A DNA stretch of 64,000 bases from Acinetobacter lwoffii. Its GTDB lineage: Bacteria; Pseudomonadota; Gammaproteobacteria; Pseudomonadales; Moraxellaceae. Below are positions 1 through 9,268 of this stretch, in pieces. The notes below the pieces were generated by a model. The model was not told the DNA's origin, made no database searches, and saw nothing but the letters and a program-made list of their open reading frames with translations. The stretch is from NCBI RefSeq assembly GCF_019048525.1, contig NZ_CP077369.1, positions 1,240,001-1,304,000 of the forward strand, read 5' to 3'. A program made the position numbers and the translations under genes. How positions within the stretch are numbered: the first letter of the stretch is position 1; each line of letters opens with the position of its first letter.

Positions 1-1238
1 GGTGTAGGATGAGTCGTATTTAAGTTCAATGCAGCACCTTTACGTAGACGATTGGCATTTCCTCCAATAAAAGCATGCTCATTGTCTTTTTTAATTTGTT
101 GCATGACTTCATTGACCGGGCGCTGCTGCTGTTGAGCAATTCGTGAGGCAATTCCCCACAGTGACTCATTGGATTGAACTACATAAGTAGGTTGAGTCTG
201 ATTCGGAGTTGCTTTGACTGGTGAAGCTTTTGTAGTAACTGGAGCTGGAGTTTTCACCGGATTAGCTGATCCAGTTGATTTTCTGGCTTGTTCCTCAGCA
301 AATTTTTTCACCAATGGATCACTGGAAGCAGTTTGATGATCAGAATGGGACTCTACAGCTTTCTGCATATTTGCTTTATTTGGTGCTGATGCACTTTGAT
401 TTGCTGGTATCGTACTGGTTGGTTTGTTTGTAGTCGAGGCTGCTGCAGGAGCCGGCGATGCAAGAGTTGCTTGTGAGGTCTTTACTGAATCTGAAAGCGC
501 CGCTGCAGTTTTAACTGGGGCTTGAATATCGGGTGCAGTTACAGCCTCGCTTTTAAGCACAGGCGCAATCGCTTGCGCCTGAATCGCTGGACTTGATGTC
601 ATTACAGCTGGTGCAAATGCAGTTTTAGGAATGGAAATATTCGATAATACAGGTGGTGCTGTGCGTTGCAATGCCAATGGCTTTTCTAAAACCGGTGGCT
701 TATTTGAGGCAGCGGAAGCTGCTGTACTGTAATGGCTACTTACGGGTAAGTTGAGTGCAATATCTTTTTCACTGACGACGACAACTGGTGCAAGCGGGCG
801 TTCATTCTGTTTGAGACTAGCTTTTAATAAATCAGTTTTAGCTTGTAAGGGCGTACGGATATGTTGCAGACGTGCAGCATTGCCTTCCTTGATTTTGACA
901 ATAATATTCAGCTCGCGCTCTGTCATGGGGCGAGAAGAAGTAATAGTAATAACCCCGGTGCCATTATTGCTGCGCCGAGTAAAAAAGTTCAGATGACCAG
1001 GTGGCTGATGCGATGCACCTATCGAGAGTAAATCTTCAGGTGAAGCCAGACTGACTTCAATCGGCAAATTGATATCAGACTGCCGAAAAGTCATTTCTGC
1101 GTAGAGTAATTCCCCTGGGGCAGACTGAATCTGAACCGGATCTACATTAATCGCATAAATATTTTGTGAAGCGACAATGGCTAAAATGGCAAGCTTTAAT
1201 TTGTTATATACAGTCATCTTAATCGTGAGCTCAGTCAT
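1..1238 (-). CDS. fimV: FimV-family LysM protein, N-terminal part (runs off the window)
   Basis: Read on the minus strand, an open frame runs from an ATG at 1238 (or the in-frame ATG at 1217, which gives a cleaner signal peptide beginning MTVYNKLKLAILAIVASQ) to the window edge. It shows a signal peptide, then a conserved FimV N-terminal domain (PGELLYAEMTFRQ, later RSNNGTGVITITSSRP). A long Ala/Pro/Thr/Ser-rich linker follows, and a LysM motif (YVVQSNESLWGIASRIAQ) lies near the edge. FimV is an inner-membrane peptidoglycan-binding scaffold for type IV pili and twitching in Pseudomonas relatives. Its place just downstream of asd is the usual one in Acinetobacter. The C-terminal TPR/cytoplasmic part is outside the window. 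Family assignment is firm; exact start is uncertain. Confidence 0.85.
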   Translation of the reverse strand, partial: MTELTIKMTVYNKLKLAILAIVASQNIYAINVDPVQIQSAPGELLYAEMTFRQSDINLPIEVSLASPEDLLSIGASHQPPGHLNFFTRRSNNGTGVITITSSRPMTERELNIIVKIKEGNAARLQHIRTPLQAKTDLLKASLKQNERPLAPVVVVSEKDIALNLPVSSHYSTAASAASNKPPVLEKPLALQRTAPPVLSNISIPKTAFAPAVMTSSPAIQAQAIAPVLKSEAVTAPDIQAPVKTAAALSDSVKTSQATLASPAPAAASTTNKPTSTIPANQSASAPNKANMQKAVESHSDHQTASSDPLVKKFAEEQARKSTGSANPVKTPAPVTTKASPVKATPNQTQPTYVVQSNESLWGIASRIAQQQQRPVNEVMQQIKKDNEHAFIGGNANRLRKGAALNLNTTHPT

Positions 1239-1308
1239 TATCGCATAGCGAAAATTATAGATTAACGGGATGTTTGTTTTTTGTAAAATACTTACGCAAT
1301 AGTTACAT

Positions 1309-1338
1309 AAAAAAGCCGATCAATAAAGATCGGCTTTT
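1309..1338 (-). terminator. Rho-independent terminator of asd
   Basis: AAGCCGATC and GATCGGCTT pair around a 6-nt loop, and the minus-strand transcript leaves a T run. It lies 20 bp past the asd stop, so fimV probably has its own promoter in 1239-1308. Confidence 0.85.
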
Positions 1339-1358
1339 GGCTTTATATCCAAAGGATA

Positions 1359-2477
1359 TTAGGCATTTTTATAATCAATCAGAATACGCAGCATACGGCG
1401 TAACGGCTCAGCGGCACCCCAAAGCAACTGGTCACCTACAGTGAATGCACCCAGATATTCTTTACCCATGTTCAGCTTGCGCAGACGGCCTACTGGAACG
1501 CTTAAAGTACCTGTTACAGCAACAGGCGTCAGATCAGTCATCGATGCTTCACGAGTATTTGGAACCACTTTAGACCAGTCATTGGCACGTGCAATGATGT
1601 CTTCGATTTCATCCAAAGGTACATCTTTTTTCAATTTCAGGGTTAATGCCTGAGAGTGACAACGCATGGCACCAATACGCACACAGTGACCATCAATCGG
1701 TACGATCTGCTGATTGCCCAGAATCTTGTTGGTTTCAACCTGACCTTTCCATTCTTCTTTCGACTGGCCGCTTTCCAGCTGCTTGTCGATATAAGGAATG
1801 AGTGAGCCAGCCAAAGGAACGCCAAAGTTTGCAGACGGGAAGCCTTCACCACGTTGTAATTCAGCAATTCTAGAGTCGATATCCAGAATTGGAGAACGCG
1901 GATCATCTAGCAACTCTTTGGTATTGTTATATAAATAACCCATACCATTGATCAGTTCACGCATGTTCTGTGCGCCTGCACCTGAAGCGGCCTGATAGGT
2001 CATTGAAGTTGCCCATTCCACCAGATTGTTCTGGAACAGACCGCCCAAGCCCATCAGCATCAAGGAAACTGTGCAATTACCGCCGACAAAAGTCTTGGTG
2101 CCTTTGACCAGACCGTCTTTGATCACATGCATGTTCACCGGATCAAGTACGATGATGGCTTCATCATCCATACGTAAGGTCGATGCTGCATCAATCCAGT
2201 AACCGTTCCAGCCTTCAGCTTTCAGTTTCGGGAAAACTTCAGAGGTATATTCGCCACCTTGACAGGTAATAATGACATCCATTTGCTTCAGACTGTTAAT
2301 GTCTGATGCATCCATAAGTGCTGGGGCGGTCTTACCGCCAAATGCCGGCGCTTCACCGCCTGCATTACTGGTAGAGAAATAGAATGGCTCAAAATGAGCA
2401 AAATCATTCTCTTCAACCATACGTTGCATAAGGACGGAACCAACCATCCCGCGCCAACCGACCAGACCTACTTTCAT
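1359..2477 (-). CDS. asd: aspartate-semialdehyde dehydrogenase
   Basis: A 372-residue cytoplasmic enzyme that reduces aspartyl phosphate to aspartate semialdehyde with NADPH. This is the branch point to lysine/diaminopimelate, threonine and methionine. The N-terminal nucleotide-binding motif ([14 protein letters not shown]), the catalytic Cys135 in GGNCTVSLM and the substrate-binding [13 protein letters not shown] segment match the gamma-proteobacterial Asd type. Length is normal for the family. The ATG at 2477 gives the expected MKVGLVGW start. It is followed by a strong terminator and then fimV. Confidence 0.97.
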   Translation of the reverse strand: MKVGLVGWRGMVGSVLMQRMVEENDFAHFEPFYFSTSNAGGEAPAFGGKTAPALMDASDINSLKQMDVIITCQGGEYTSEVFPKLKAEGWNGYWIDAASTLRMDDEAIIVLDPVNMHVIKDGLVKGTKTFVGGNCTVSLMLMGLGGLFQNNLVEWATSMTYQAASGAGAQNMRELINGMGYLYNNTKELLDDPRSPILDIDSRIAELQRGEGFPSANFGVPLAGSLIPYIDKQLESGQSKEEWKGQVETNKILGNQQIVPIDGHCVRIGAMRCHSQALTLKLKKDVPLDEIEDIIARANDWSKVVPNTREASMTDLTPVAVTGTLSVPVGRLRKLNMGKEYLGAFTVGDQLLWGAAEPLRRMLRILIDYKNA

Positions 2478-2518
2478 GTCACTTTGCCTCGGTGCGTTAA
2501 AAAATCAAAAGGGATTCG

Positions 2519-2546
2519 AGTGTACCAAAAAGGGACTCAACTGCAA
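2519..2546 (-). promoter_or_regulatory. probable sigma-70 promoter of asd
   Basis: On the minus strand TTGCAG (2541-2546) and TACACT (2519-2524) are separated by 16 bp, about 40 bp upstream of the asd start. Both are imperfect matches, so this is a by-eye assignment. Confidence 0.4.
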
Positions 2547-2665
2547 GAGCTACACAATCAAAACATCAATATTCTTGAGAGAAATATCTGCTTTATGATA
2601 CATACAAAATTGATAACGTCATTTTTCTTTTAGAAAAAATAATAACTTAATTAAGAGCGCAGTTT

Positions 2666-3796
2666 ATGATATGGGTTATCCAAATTCTGGCAATCATTGT
2701 CATTTGGTTAAGTTTTTGGTCACTGATACCACGCGATGAATGGTGGATTCGGGGTGCGGATTTTCCACGCTTACAAATTCTGGTATTGGGCTTTATCGCC
2801 TTTATTCTTTTTCTCCTGGTTGATCATCCCTGGAACTGGTTGAATCAGCTGCTTTTTATCGGTCTGATGGCAGCTTTGGCCTATCAGTTGAAAATGGTAT
2901 TGCCCTATACCTTTATCTGGAAAAAACAGGTCAAGCAGGTCAAGCATGATCAGCTGGATCCGCAACGTCAGATTTCCCTGGTCGTTTCCAATGTACTTAC
3001 TACCAATACCAAATATCATTTACTGATCGAGCAGATCCAGATTCATCAGCCAGATCTGGTTTTGACTCTGGAAACCGATCAAAACTGGCAAAATGCACTC
3101 TCGGTGATTGAAGCTGATTATCCTTATCGCGTGCCTGTGCCTTTGGATAATCTGTATGGCATGCATCTATATAGCAAGCTCGAACTGAGTGAAACTGAGG
3201 TTAAATTTATTCTGAGTGATGAAATTCCCTCCATTCATACCACGGTGATTTTACGCTCAGGACAACCGGTACAGCTCTACTGTCTGCATCCCAAACCACC
3301 CAGTCCGACCGAGGCCAAGGATTCTACCTTGCGTGATGCTGAACTGCTGATTGTCGGTGATCAGATTAAAGATCTGGATGAAAGCTGTATCGTCATGGGC
3401 GATCTGAATGACGTGGCCTGGTCACGTACCACACGCCTGTTTCAACGCATTAGTGGGCTGCTGGATCCGCGGGTAGGACGTCATTATGTGAATACTTTTC
3501 ACGCAGATTATCCTTTTTTCCGCTGGTCGCTGGATCACGTCTTTCATAGTACCGATTTTGCCTTGGTACACATGGAGCGTTTACCGCATGTAGGTTCTGA
3601 CCATTTTCCGGTCTTTCTGGTATTACAAACCGGTCGGGTATTCGAGCATATTCAGGAAGAATTAGAACAAACTGATAAAGATGAGCAGGAAGCACAAAAA
3701 GCCATTGAAGAGGGCATTCAGAAAGCAGAGAAAGAGGAAAAAATAGTCACTGATGAAGTTGCCCTGGCTTATAAAGAAGGGGGCAAAATCTCATAG
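2666..3796 (+). CDS. membrane-anchored endonuclease/exonuclease/phosphatase family protein
   Basis: 376 residues. The first about 90 residues hold two to three hydrophobic membrane segments. The rest is an EEP-fold domain with the metal/catalytic motifs VMGDLNDVAWS, RWSLDHVFHS and the terminal VGSDHFPVFL. This layout is typical of the YafD-like/endonuclease-exonuclease-phosphatase membrane proteins of gamma-proteobacteria, whose substrate is unknown. The C-terminal about 50 residues are very rich in Glu, Lys and Gln and look like a charged helix. It is divergent from asd. Catalytic residues appear intact; the real substrate cannot be told from sequence. Confidence 0.85.
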   Translation: MIWVIQILAIIVIWLSFWSLIPRDEWWIRGADFPRLQILVLGFIAFILFLLVDHPWNWLNQLLFIGLMAALAYQLKMVLPYTFIWKKQVKQVKHDQLDPQRQISLVVSNVLTTNTKYHLLIEQIQIHQPDLVLTLETDQNWQNALSVIEADYPYRVPVPLDNLYGMHLYSKLELSETEVKFILSDEIPSIHTTVILRSGQPVQLYCLHPKPPSPTEAKDSTLRDAELLIVGDQIKDLDESCIVMGDLNDVAWSRTTRLFQRISGLLDPRVGRHYVNTFHADYPFFRWSLDHVFHSTDFALVHMERLPHVGSDHFPVFLVLQTGRVFEHIQEELEQTDKDEQEAQKAIEEGIQKAEKEEKIVTDEVALAYKEGGKIS

Positions 3797-4119
3797 GTTT
3801 TTAGAAGAAAAGTGTACGATATTGCTTACAACAGTTTACGCTTCTTGCGAATGGGCAGGGGTTGGGAATCTGGGTATTCTAGGTTTATCAGCACAGGGAG
3901 TCGAGAAAGGATATTCTCATAAGGAAGACGAAGCTGAATGAAAACATCATGGATATGATGCTGAAAGGGAAATCACAAAAAAGCAGAACGAATTATAATA
4001 TGTGAAAGCACAACCTCATTAACCCGAGTTTTACAGGATGTAGAGCTCGGGTTAAATTATTTCAATTACTTAAACATGATTTTAAGCTATAGCCCTTCAA
4101 ATTCCGTGATCAAATCGAT
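3797..4119. other. intergenic region, no convincing gene
   Basis: About 320 bp between the convergent EEP-family gene and the acyltransferase gene. The only structure seen is an inverted repeat, AACCCGAG (4021-4028) with CTCGGGTT (4046-4053). It could act as a weak terminator for either side. A short frame at 3753-3941 lacks family features and overlaps the upstream gene. Confidence 0.5.
4021..4053. terminator. possible terminator hairpin between convergent genes
   Basis: An 8-bp perfect stem, AACCCGAG/CTCGGGTT, with a 17-nt loop and AT-rich flanks but no clean T run. Confidence 0.45.
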
Positions 4120-5055
4120 TTAGTAAATTGATTTATAACCTTCAGGGCGAGTCTTAAAACGGCGGTGGAACCACATATATTGGGTCGGTGCGATGCGCAA
4201 CTGCTGCTCAATCACCCGGTTCACGCGAGTGGCATCTTCAACTTCATTCTCACTAGGGAAGTTTTCCAGTGCCGGTTCAATGAGCACATGGTAGCGCGGA
4301 TTGTTAATATCGCCATGACGGTAGAAATATAAAGGAATTGCAGCCGCTTTGGTCATTTTCAGTAAACGGCGATGTGCGGTTACAGTCGCCGCAGGCACGC
4401 CAAAAAAAGGTGCCATCACGCCTTGTTTTAAACCATAATCCTGATCCGGACTGTACCAGATCGCATGGCCATTTTTCAGGTTACGTACCAGACCGCGCAT
4501 ATCATCATGGTCAATCTGATTGGCATAAATTGTGGCGCGACAACGGTAAATCAGCATGTCCAAAAGTGGATTATTCTGCGGACGATAGACTACATCCGGT
4601 TCAAAATATTGTGCGCAAAGATAACCACCCGCATCGAGCAAAGTTGAATGCGTGCCTAATAACAGCATGCCTTGGCCTGCGGCTTGTGCCTTCTGAATAT
4701 GTTCCAAGCCTTCAATACTGACGCGGCCCTGAAACCATTTCGGACTGTACCAGGCATTCAGCGTCTCAAACACCCCCAGCATTTGATCGATAAATACCTG
4801 ACGGGCATTGTCCTGTACCTGCTTTTCAGACCATTCGGGAAAGCAGACTTCCAGATTACGCAGCGTGGTTTCACGGCGTGATTTCAAGTATTTAAAAGAA
4901 AGGTGGCCCAGCAGGGACGCCAGACGATGCTGAATGGCCCAAGGTAAGATCGCCAGAATCATCAGGAAAATAATGCCTAGCCATTTGCCCCAATATTGAG
5001 GTAACAGGAATGACCATTGAAATTCACCGGGTTGATATGCAGGCTGAGTACTCAT
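4120..5055 (-). CDS. lipid A biosynthesis acyltransferase (LpxL/LpxM family)
   Basis: 311 residues from the ATG at 5055. An upstream in-frame TTG at 5073 only adds MALNCF and is less likely. One N-terminal membrane segment (WGKWLGIIFLMILAILPWA) precedes the acyltransferase domain. The family catalytic motif HX4D is visible in LLLGTHSTLLDAGG, and a YRPQNNPLLD block follows. The family transfers secondary acyl chains to Kdo2-lipid IVA on the inner face of the cytoplasmic membrane. Whether this is the LpxL or the LpxM paralogue cannot be decided here, so no symbol is given. It lies downstream of uup on the same strand but behind a terminator. Confidence 0.88.
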   Translation of the reverse strand: MSTQPAYQPGEFQWSFLLPQYWGKWLGIIFLMILAILPWAIQHRLASLLGHLSFKYLKSRRETTLRNLEVCFPEWSEKQVQDNARQVFIDQMLGVFETLNAWYSPKWFQGRVSIEGLEHIQKAQAAGQGMLLLGTHSTLLDAGGYLCAQYFEPDVVYRPQNNPLLDMLIYRCRATIYANQIDHDDMRGLVRNLKNGHAIWYSPDQDYGLKQGVMAPFFGVPAATVTAHRRLLKMTKAAAIPLYFYRHGDINNPRYHVLIEPALENFPSENEVEDATRVNRVIEQQLRIAPTQYMWFHRRFKTRPEGYKSIY

Positions 5056-5111
5056 AAAACAATTTAGGGCCAAAAGATTAAATGCAGTCTAACAGAGAAG
5101 ATTATTGAAAT

Positions 5112-5142
5112 AAAAAAGCATCTGTACGAATACAGATGCTTT
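5112..5142 (-). terminator. Rho-independent terminator of uup
   Basis: AAAGCATCTGTA and TACAGATGCTTT form an 11-12 bp stem, followed on the minus strand by a run of T. Confidence 0.9.
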
Positions 5143-5162
5143 AGTAAAAGCTCGGGGAATAT

Positions 5163-7067
5163 TTAGCCGTTACTTAGGTTGTCCAGTTCTTCCCAACGCT
5201 CTAATTTTTCCAGTAACAGCTCATCAATTTCGGATAAGCGTTTAGACAGTTTCAGTGCTTTATCGGAATCAGTCACAAATAAAGAGCCATCAGCCAGTTG
5301 TGCATTGATCTCGACCTGCTCTTTTTCTAGCGCTTCCATCTCAGCTGGAAGCTGTTCGAGTGCACGCTGGTCCTTGTAGCTAAGCTTAACTTTCTTGGCA
5401 GCGACCGGTGCCGCCTCAGCTTCTGCTTTGGCCATGGCTTTTTTCACGGCACTTTTTTGGTCAACCACGGTTTGATCCGGGCGCTGTTCAAGATAATCCT
5501 GATAACCGCCAACATATTCGTCAATATTGCCCTTACCATCAAAGACCCAAGTGGATGTTACCACGTTGTCCATAAAGGCACGGTCATGCGAGATCAACAG
5601 CAGGGTGCCTTTGTAGCCACCCAGCATCTCTTCCAGTAACTCTAAAGTCACCATATCCAGGTCGTTGGTTGGCTCATCCATCACAATCAGGTTCGATGGT
5701 TTCAGCAACAGTTTCGCTAGCAGGATACGGTTGCGCTCACCACCTGACAAAGCTTTGACTGGGGTACGGGCACGTTCTGGCGAAAACAGGAAATCTTGTA
5801 AATAACTATAGATATGACGACGGTTACCATTCACATCCACGTGGTCAGAACCTTCTGAGACGTTATCTTTAACAGATTTTTCCAGATCCAGCGCATTACG
5901 GAGCTGGTCGAAATAGGCCACTTCTAACTGCGTACCGGTCTTCACCGTACCGCCATGTTCTAGCTCGCCCAGAATGGCTTTAATGAGGGTAGTTTTACCG
6001 ACACCGTTATCACCGACCAGACCGATACGGTCGCCACGGAGGACAAGTGCAGAGAAGTTGTTGATGATCGGTGCATTGTCACCGAATTTCACACTCAGGT
6101 TCTCAATTTCAAACACCAGTTTGCCGGAACGGTTGGCATCCTGAGTCGCCATCGTCACTTTACCTTGTTGCGAACGACGTGCTCTAGATTCTTCACGTAA
6201 TGCTTTTAGGGCACGGACACGACCTTCGTTACGGGTACGACGGGCTTTAATCCCTTGACGGATCCAGACTTCTTCCTCAGCCAGCTTTTTATCGAACAGC
6301 GCATTTTGCTTTTCTTCAGCTTCCATTTGCTGGGCTTTCAGGTCTAGATAACGTGAATAGTTACCTTCATAACTACGCAGTTGACCACGATCCAGTTCAA
6401 CAATACGGGTAGCAATGCTATCGACAAAGGCACGGTCATGCGAAATGAACAATAGGGTCAAATTATTTTGATCGAGCAGGAATTTTTCCAGCCATTCGAT
6501 ACTTTCAACGTCTAAATGGTTAGTCGGTTCGTCGAGTAACAGGACATCAGGTTGGGTAAGTAAAGCACGTGCTAGCAAGACACGACGTTTACGACCACCA
6601 GACAAATCGGCAAGATCTGCATCCGGGTCCAGGCCCATTTTGCTTAAAATCGAATTGACCTTGGTTTCCAGGGCCCAGCCATCCAGCTGATCCATTTTGT
6701 GTTGCAGGTTGCCCATACGATCACAGGCGTCCATGTCACCTAGTACACAAGCTTCACTGGCAGCATGATAAGCACGCAGAACTTCTGACGCTTCACCAGC
6801 GCCATCTGCCACGATATCAGCCACTTTACCTGAATCCATCGGTACATCTTGCGCCAGCATGGAAATGGTAATGCCGTTTTGTAATGAAACTTCGCCGTTG
6901 TCAGGCAGTAAACTTCCTTCAATCAGCTTAAGTAAGGTAGACTTACCCTCACCATTACGGCCAATCAAACACACTCGTTCGCCGCGTTCCAAGTTAAAAT
7001 TCGCGCCGTCGAGCAGGGCGGGTCCACCAAACGCAAGTTGGACATCCCTAAGGGTAATATAGGCCAT
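5163..7067 (-). CDS. uup: ABC-F ATPase, Uup type
   Basis: 634 residues from the ATG at 7067, which begins MAYITLRDVQLAFGG and is preceded by CAGGAAAC. A longer in-frame start at 7115 is less likely because it would overlap the divergent slyX start. Two ABC domains are seen: Walker A GRNGEGKSTLLK with signature LSGGRKRRVLLARAL, and GDNGVGKTTLIK with LSGGERNRILLAKLL. Each is followed by a DEPTNHLD/DEPTNDLD Walker B. The linker and the C-terminal Lys/Glu-rich coiled coil match Uup. There are no membrane segments. ABC-F proteins act on ribosomes; Uup is linked to transposon excision and ribosome function in E. coli. Confidence 0.93.
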   Translation of the reverse strand: MAYITLRDVQLAFGGPALLDGANFNLERGERVCLIGRNGEGKSTLLKLIEGSLLPDNGEVSLQNGITISMLAQDVPMDSGKVADIVADGAGEASEVLRAYHAASEACVLGDMDACDRMGNLQHKMDQLDGWALETKVNSILSKMGLDPDADLADLSGGRKRRVLLARALLTQPDVLLLDEPTNHLDVESIEWLEKFLLDQNNLTLLFISHDRAFVDSIATRIVELDRGQLRSYEGNYSRYLDLKAQQMEAEEKQNALFDKKLAEEEVWIRQGIKARRTRNEGRVRALKALREESRARRSQQGKVTMATQDANRSGKLVFEIENLSVKFGDNAPIINNFSALVLRGDRIGLVGDNGVGKTTLIKAILGELEHGGTVKTGTQLEVAYFDQLRNALDLEKSVKDNVSEGSDHVDVNGNRRHIYSYLQDFLFSPERARTPVKALSGGERNRILLAKLLLKPSNLIVMDEPTNDLDMVTLELLEEMLGGYKGTLLLISHDRAFMDNVVTSTWVFDGKGNIDEYVGGYQDYLEQRPDQTVVDQKSAVKKAMAKAEAEAAPVAAKKVKLSYKDQRALEQLPAEMEALEKEQVEINAQLADGSLFVTDSDKALKLSKRLSEIDELLLEKLERWEELDNLSNG

Positions 7068-7100
7068 AATGTTTCCTGAAATCCCCAATGAGGACTTTAA

Positions 7101-7346
7101 ATGACTAAACAACAAAATCTAAATGATCAGGCGTCATTTTCCGCACCCATTGAAGATTTGCAAGTGCGAATTGCATTTTTAGACGATTTAGTTGAACAGT
7201 TGAATGATCAGGTGGCCAAACAGACCCTGGAAATTGCTGACCTGAAAAAGCAAATGACGCTGTTATATCAACGTGTTGAGTCTTCAGATCTGTCTGAAGG
7301 CATAGCAGAATTTGATCCGGTTGCAGACCGACCACCGCATTATTAA
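7101..7346 (+). CDS. slyX: SlyX-like protein
   Basis: An 81-residue coiled-coil protein. The central heptad-like stretch (IAFLDDLVEQLNDQVAKQTL) and the conserved C-terminal RPPHY end are the SlyX hallmark. Function is unknown in the family. The gene is divergent from uup, with 33 bp between the two starts, so the promoters overlap the coding ends. Preceded by GAGGAC. Confidence 0.9.
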   Translation: MTKQQNLNDQASFSAPIEDLQVRIAFLDDLVEQLNDQVAKQTLEIADLKKQMTLLYQRVESSDLSEGIAEFDPVADRPPHY

Positions 7347-7374
7347 TTTGCAACCAATGATTTAATCAACAATA

Positions 7375-7400
7375 ACCCTTAGCTGATCTAAGGGTTTTTT
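7375..7400 (+). terminator. Rho-independent terminator of slyX
   Basis: ACCCTTAG/CTAAGGGT stem with a 5-nt loop, followed by six T. Confidence 0.9.
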
Positions 7401-7713
7401 ATTGAAAAATAAAAATGAGTCAATCTATAAGATGATAAAAAGAGAAGTATTTTTGTTTTGAATGGGCTTTTAAATTGCCTTAAACACGCATATAAAAGTA
7501 ATAAAGTGCAACGCGATGATCAAGTGTAAAAGAATTTTCCTGTTGAAAACAAACATTCGCGCTTGCAAACAGATTTCTTGCCGGCATTTCATAAAATGCA
7601 GTTTGGCCCTCTGCCGAAACAGGGCTGCACCCATTCAGCCATAAAATTATTTGACCTTTCACTCACTTCCTACTCTAATACCGGCTCTCAGGTACATTCC
7701 GGAATTGCGTCCC
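7401..7713. other. intergenic region, nothing recognised
   Basis: About 310 bp after the slyX terminator. A GCCCT...AGGGC inverted repeat near 7605-7624 has no T run. No RNA gene or binding motif was recognised. It must hold the promoter of the gene starting at 7714. Confidence 0.4.
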
Positions 7714-8718
7714 ATGCACCCAAAAGTTGTTCTACTCGACCTCGAAAATAATTTCCCTACAGCCAAGTTAATGCGTGAGATTGTGGCGCATTATTCGACT
7801 TTATATCTGTTTAGCTGTGCCGGAAAATTTGAATTCTCCTTAGAGGATTTAACCGAGCTTGCCGGCTGGATTAGCAGTGGTCAGGTGGTGGTACTGGACA
7901 CGCCTGAATCGCCACAAAAAGAATATGAATATGCGGTCATTGTCGGTCAGCTTATGGCGCTACTGGAGCCGGAAACCGAGGTTGAATTGATCTCGGCGAT
8001 GGACAGCTGCGAGATGTTGCAGCAGATGCTGCAAGCTTCTGATATTCCGTGTCACCTAATTCAGATTCAGCCTGATGAGACAAACATTCCAACCGATCAA
8101 CCTAAAAATCATCTTCCGAGTCTGGATACCATCAAGAACAAACCTGCCTTGCAACTGGTGAAAAAATACTGTGATGCGTTAGGGAAAATGAGCGGCAAAC
8201 CGAATACGGTGGAAACCCTAAAAAACTCAGTGGCGAATATTCTGCAAGTGATGCCGGTAAAAGCTCAGCATGTGGTCGGCATGTTGATTAACCTGAAAAT
8301 CGTCAAACGCTATGATGAGCAAATCAGCTTCCGCAAAAAAGTTTTGAAACAATGGCTGCAACTCAATCTGGATGAACAAAGCCCGGTTGAAAATCCAAAA
8401 CTGGATCAGGTCATTTCCCAACTGAAGGCAGAAGAAGCTCCAGTTGAATCTGAAATACTCAAGTCACCAATCCAGTCGGCACAGCAAGACCTGTTCAAGA
8501 ACTTTGGCCGGATCGATCCGGTACAACTGGAAGTGGCGCGTAAACTGCGTGAATTGCAGGGCGATAAACCCAAAGACATTTATGAGCTGCGTGATTTACT
8601 GGAACAGTTATTTCCAAAATCGGACATCCGCTTGCTGCTGAAGGAGTTGATCGAGAAAGGTTATATTTACTGGAATGGTCACGAAATTTTATATAGTCAT
8701 GAAATGTTCCTGAATTAA
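7714..8718 (+). CDS. uncharacterised protein with possible PIN-like N-terminal domain
   Basis: 334 residues from the ATG at 7714 (MHPKVVLLDLENN); earlier in-frame starts add only unlikely sequence. The N-terminal 120 residues alternate strands and helices with an acidic residue after the first strand (VVLLDLENNF) and a later VVVLDTPES. This resembles NYN/PIN-like folds. Residues about 165-225 resemble a repeated helical segment (LKNSVANILQVMPVKAQHVV). A C-terminal segment (LRDLLEQLFPKSDIRLLLKE, then LIEKGYIYWNGHEILY) looks like a winged helix. No family name can be assigned with confidence; a nucleic-acid role is inference only. Confidence 0.75.
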   Translation: MHPKVVLLDLENNFPTAKLMREIVAHYSTLYLFSCAGKFEFSLEDLTELAGWISSGQVVVLDTPESPQKEYEYAVIVGQLMALLEPETEVELISAMDSCEMLQQMLQASDIPCHLIQIQPDETNIPTDQPKNHLPSLDTIKNKPALQLVKKYCDALGKMSGKPNTVETLKNSVANILQVMPVKAQHVVGMLINLKIVKRYDEQISFRKKVLKQWLQLNLDEQSPVENPKLDQVISQLKAEEAPVESEILKSPIQSAQQDLFKNFGRIDPVQLEVARKLRELQGDKPKDIYELRDLLEQLFPKSDIRLLLKELIEKGYIYWNGHEILYSHEMFLN

Positions 8719-8788
8719 TTTTATCGTGCAAACTTGCGTTTTATATTGTGCTTATGCAACTCTAATAATAGAACATAAAGGTTGAACT

Positions 8789-9238
8789 ATGGAAAACACT
8801 GGAATCTGGGTGACGGTGGTCATCATCATTTTCGTCATAGGGTCGATTTTCGGGTTGCGCGTGAGCCCCCGAGAAAAAGCCTTGGGCCTGATGCGTGACA
8901 AAGCCCGTAAAATGGGTTTGCATCCACGTCTGGTGGTGGCACCGGACTGGACCAAAATCCCGAAGGCGACTGAAAGTCGTGCCAGTATGGTCGCGTACTA
9001 CAGTGTGCTGATGCCAGATGCGCGTTTGCCCTTGATGCGCGCCCGTGTTGTCGATAATAAACTCGAAATCGTGCAGGGTGATGAGAAATTTAAAGATTTT
9101 CCCATTGCATTAAAAGGCATTTATGCTATTGATATGCAGGCCAACTGTGTCGGCATGTACTGGGATGAAGAAGCTGATTTAAGAGCGACCCAACTCGACG
9201 ACATCAAAGCACTGTTACACGCTTTGGCTGAACTTTAA
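8789..9238 (+). CDS. uncharacterised single-pass membrane protein
   Basis: 149 residues. Residues about 6-22 form one hydrophobic segment (IWVTVVIIIFVIGSIFGL), followed by a basic region (SPREKALGLMRDKARKMG). The rest is a soluble domain of unknown function. The arrangement suggests an inner-membrane protein with a cytoplasmic domain. It lies 30 bp upstream of topA on the same strand and may be co-transcribed with it. Confidence 0.75.
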   Translation: MENTGIWVTVVIIIFVIGSIFGLRVSPREKALGLMRDKARKMGLHPRLVVAPDWTKIPKATESRASMVAYYSVLMPDARLPLMRARVVDNKLEIVQGDEKFKDFPIALKGIYAIDMQANCVGMYWDEEADLRATQLDDIKALLHALAEL

Positions 9239-9268
9239 TTTAGAAATAAACAGGATTAACGGTTAATT

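Noticed and set aside
3753..3941. 62-residue frame after the EEP-family gene
   Set aside because: It overlaps the upstream gene end, has no recognisable motif and no ribosome site; judged random.
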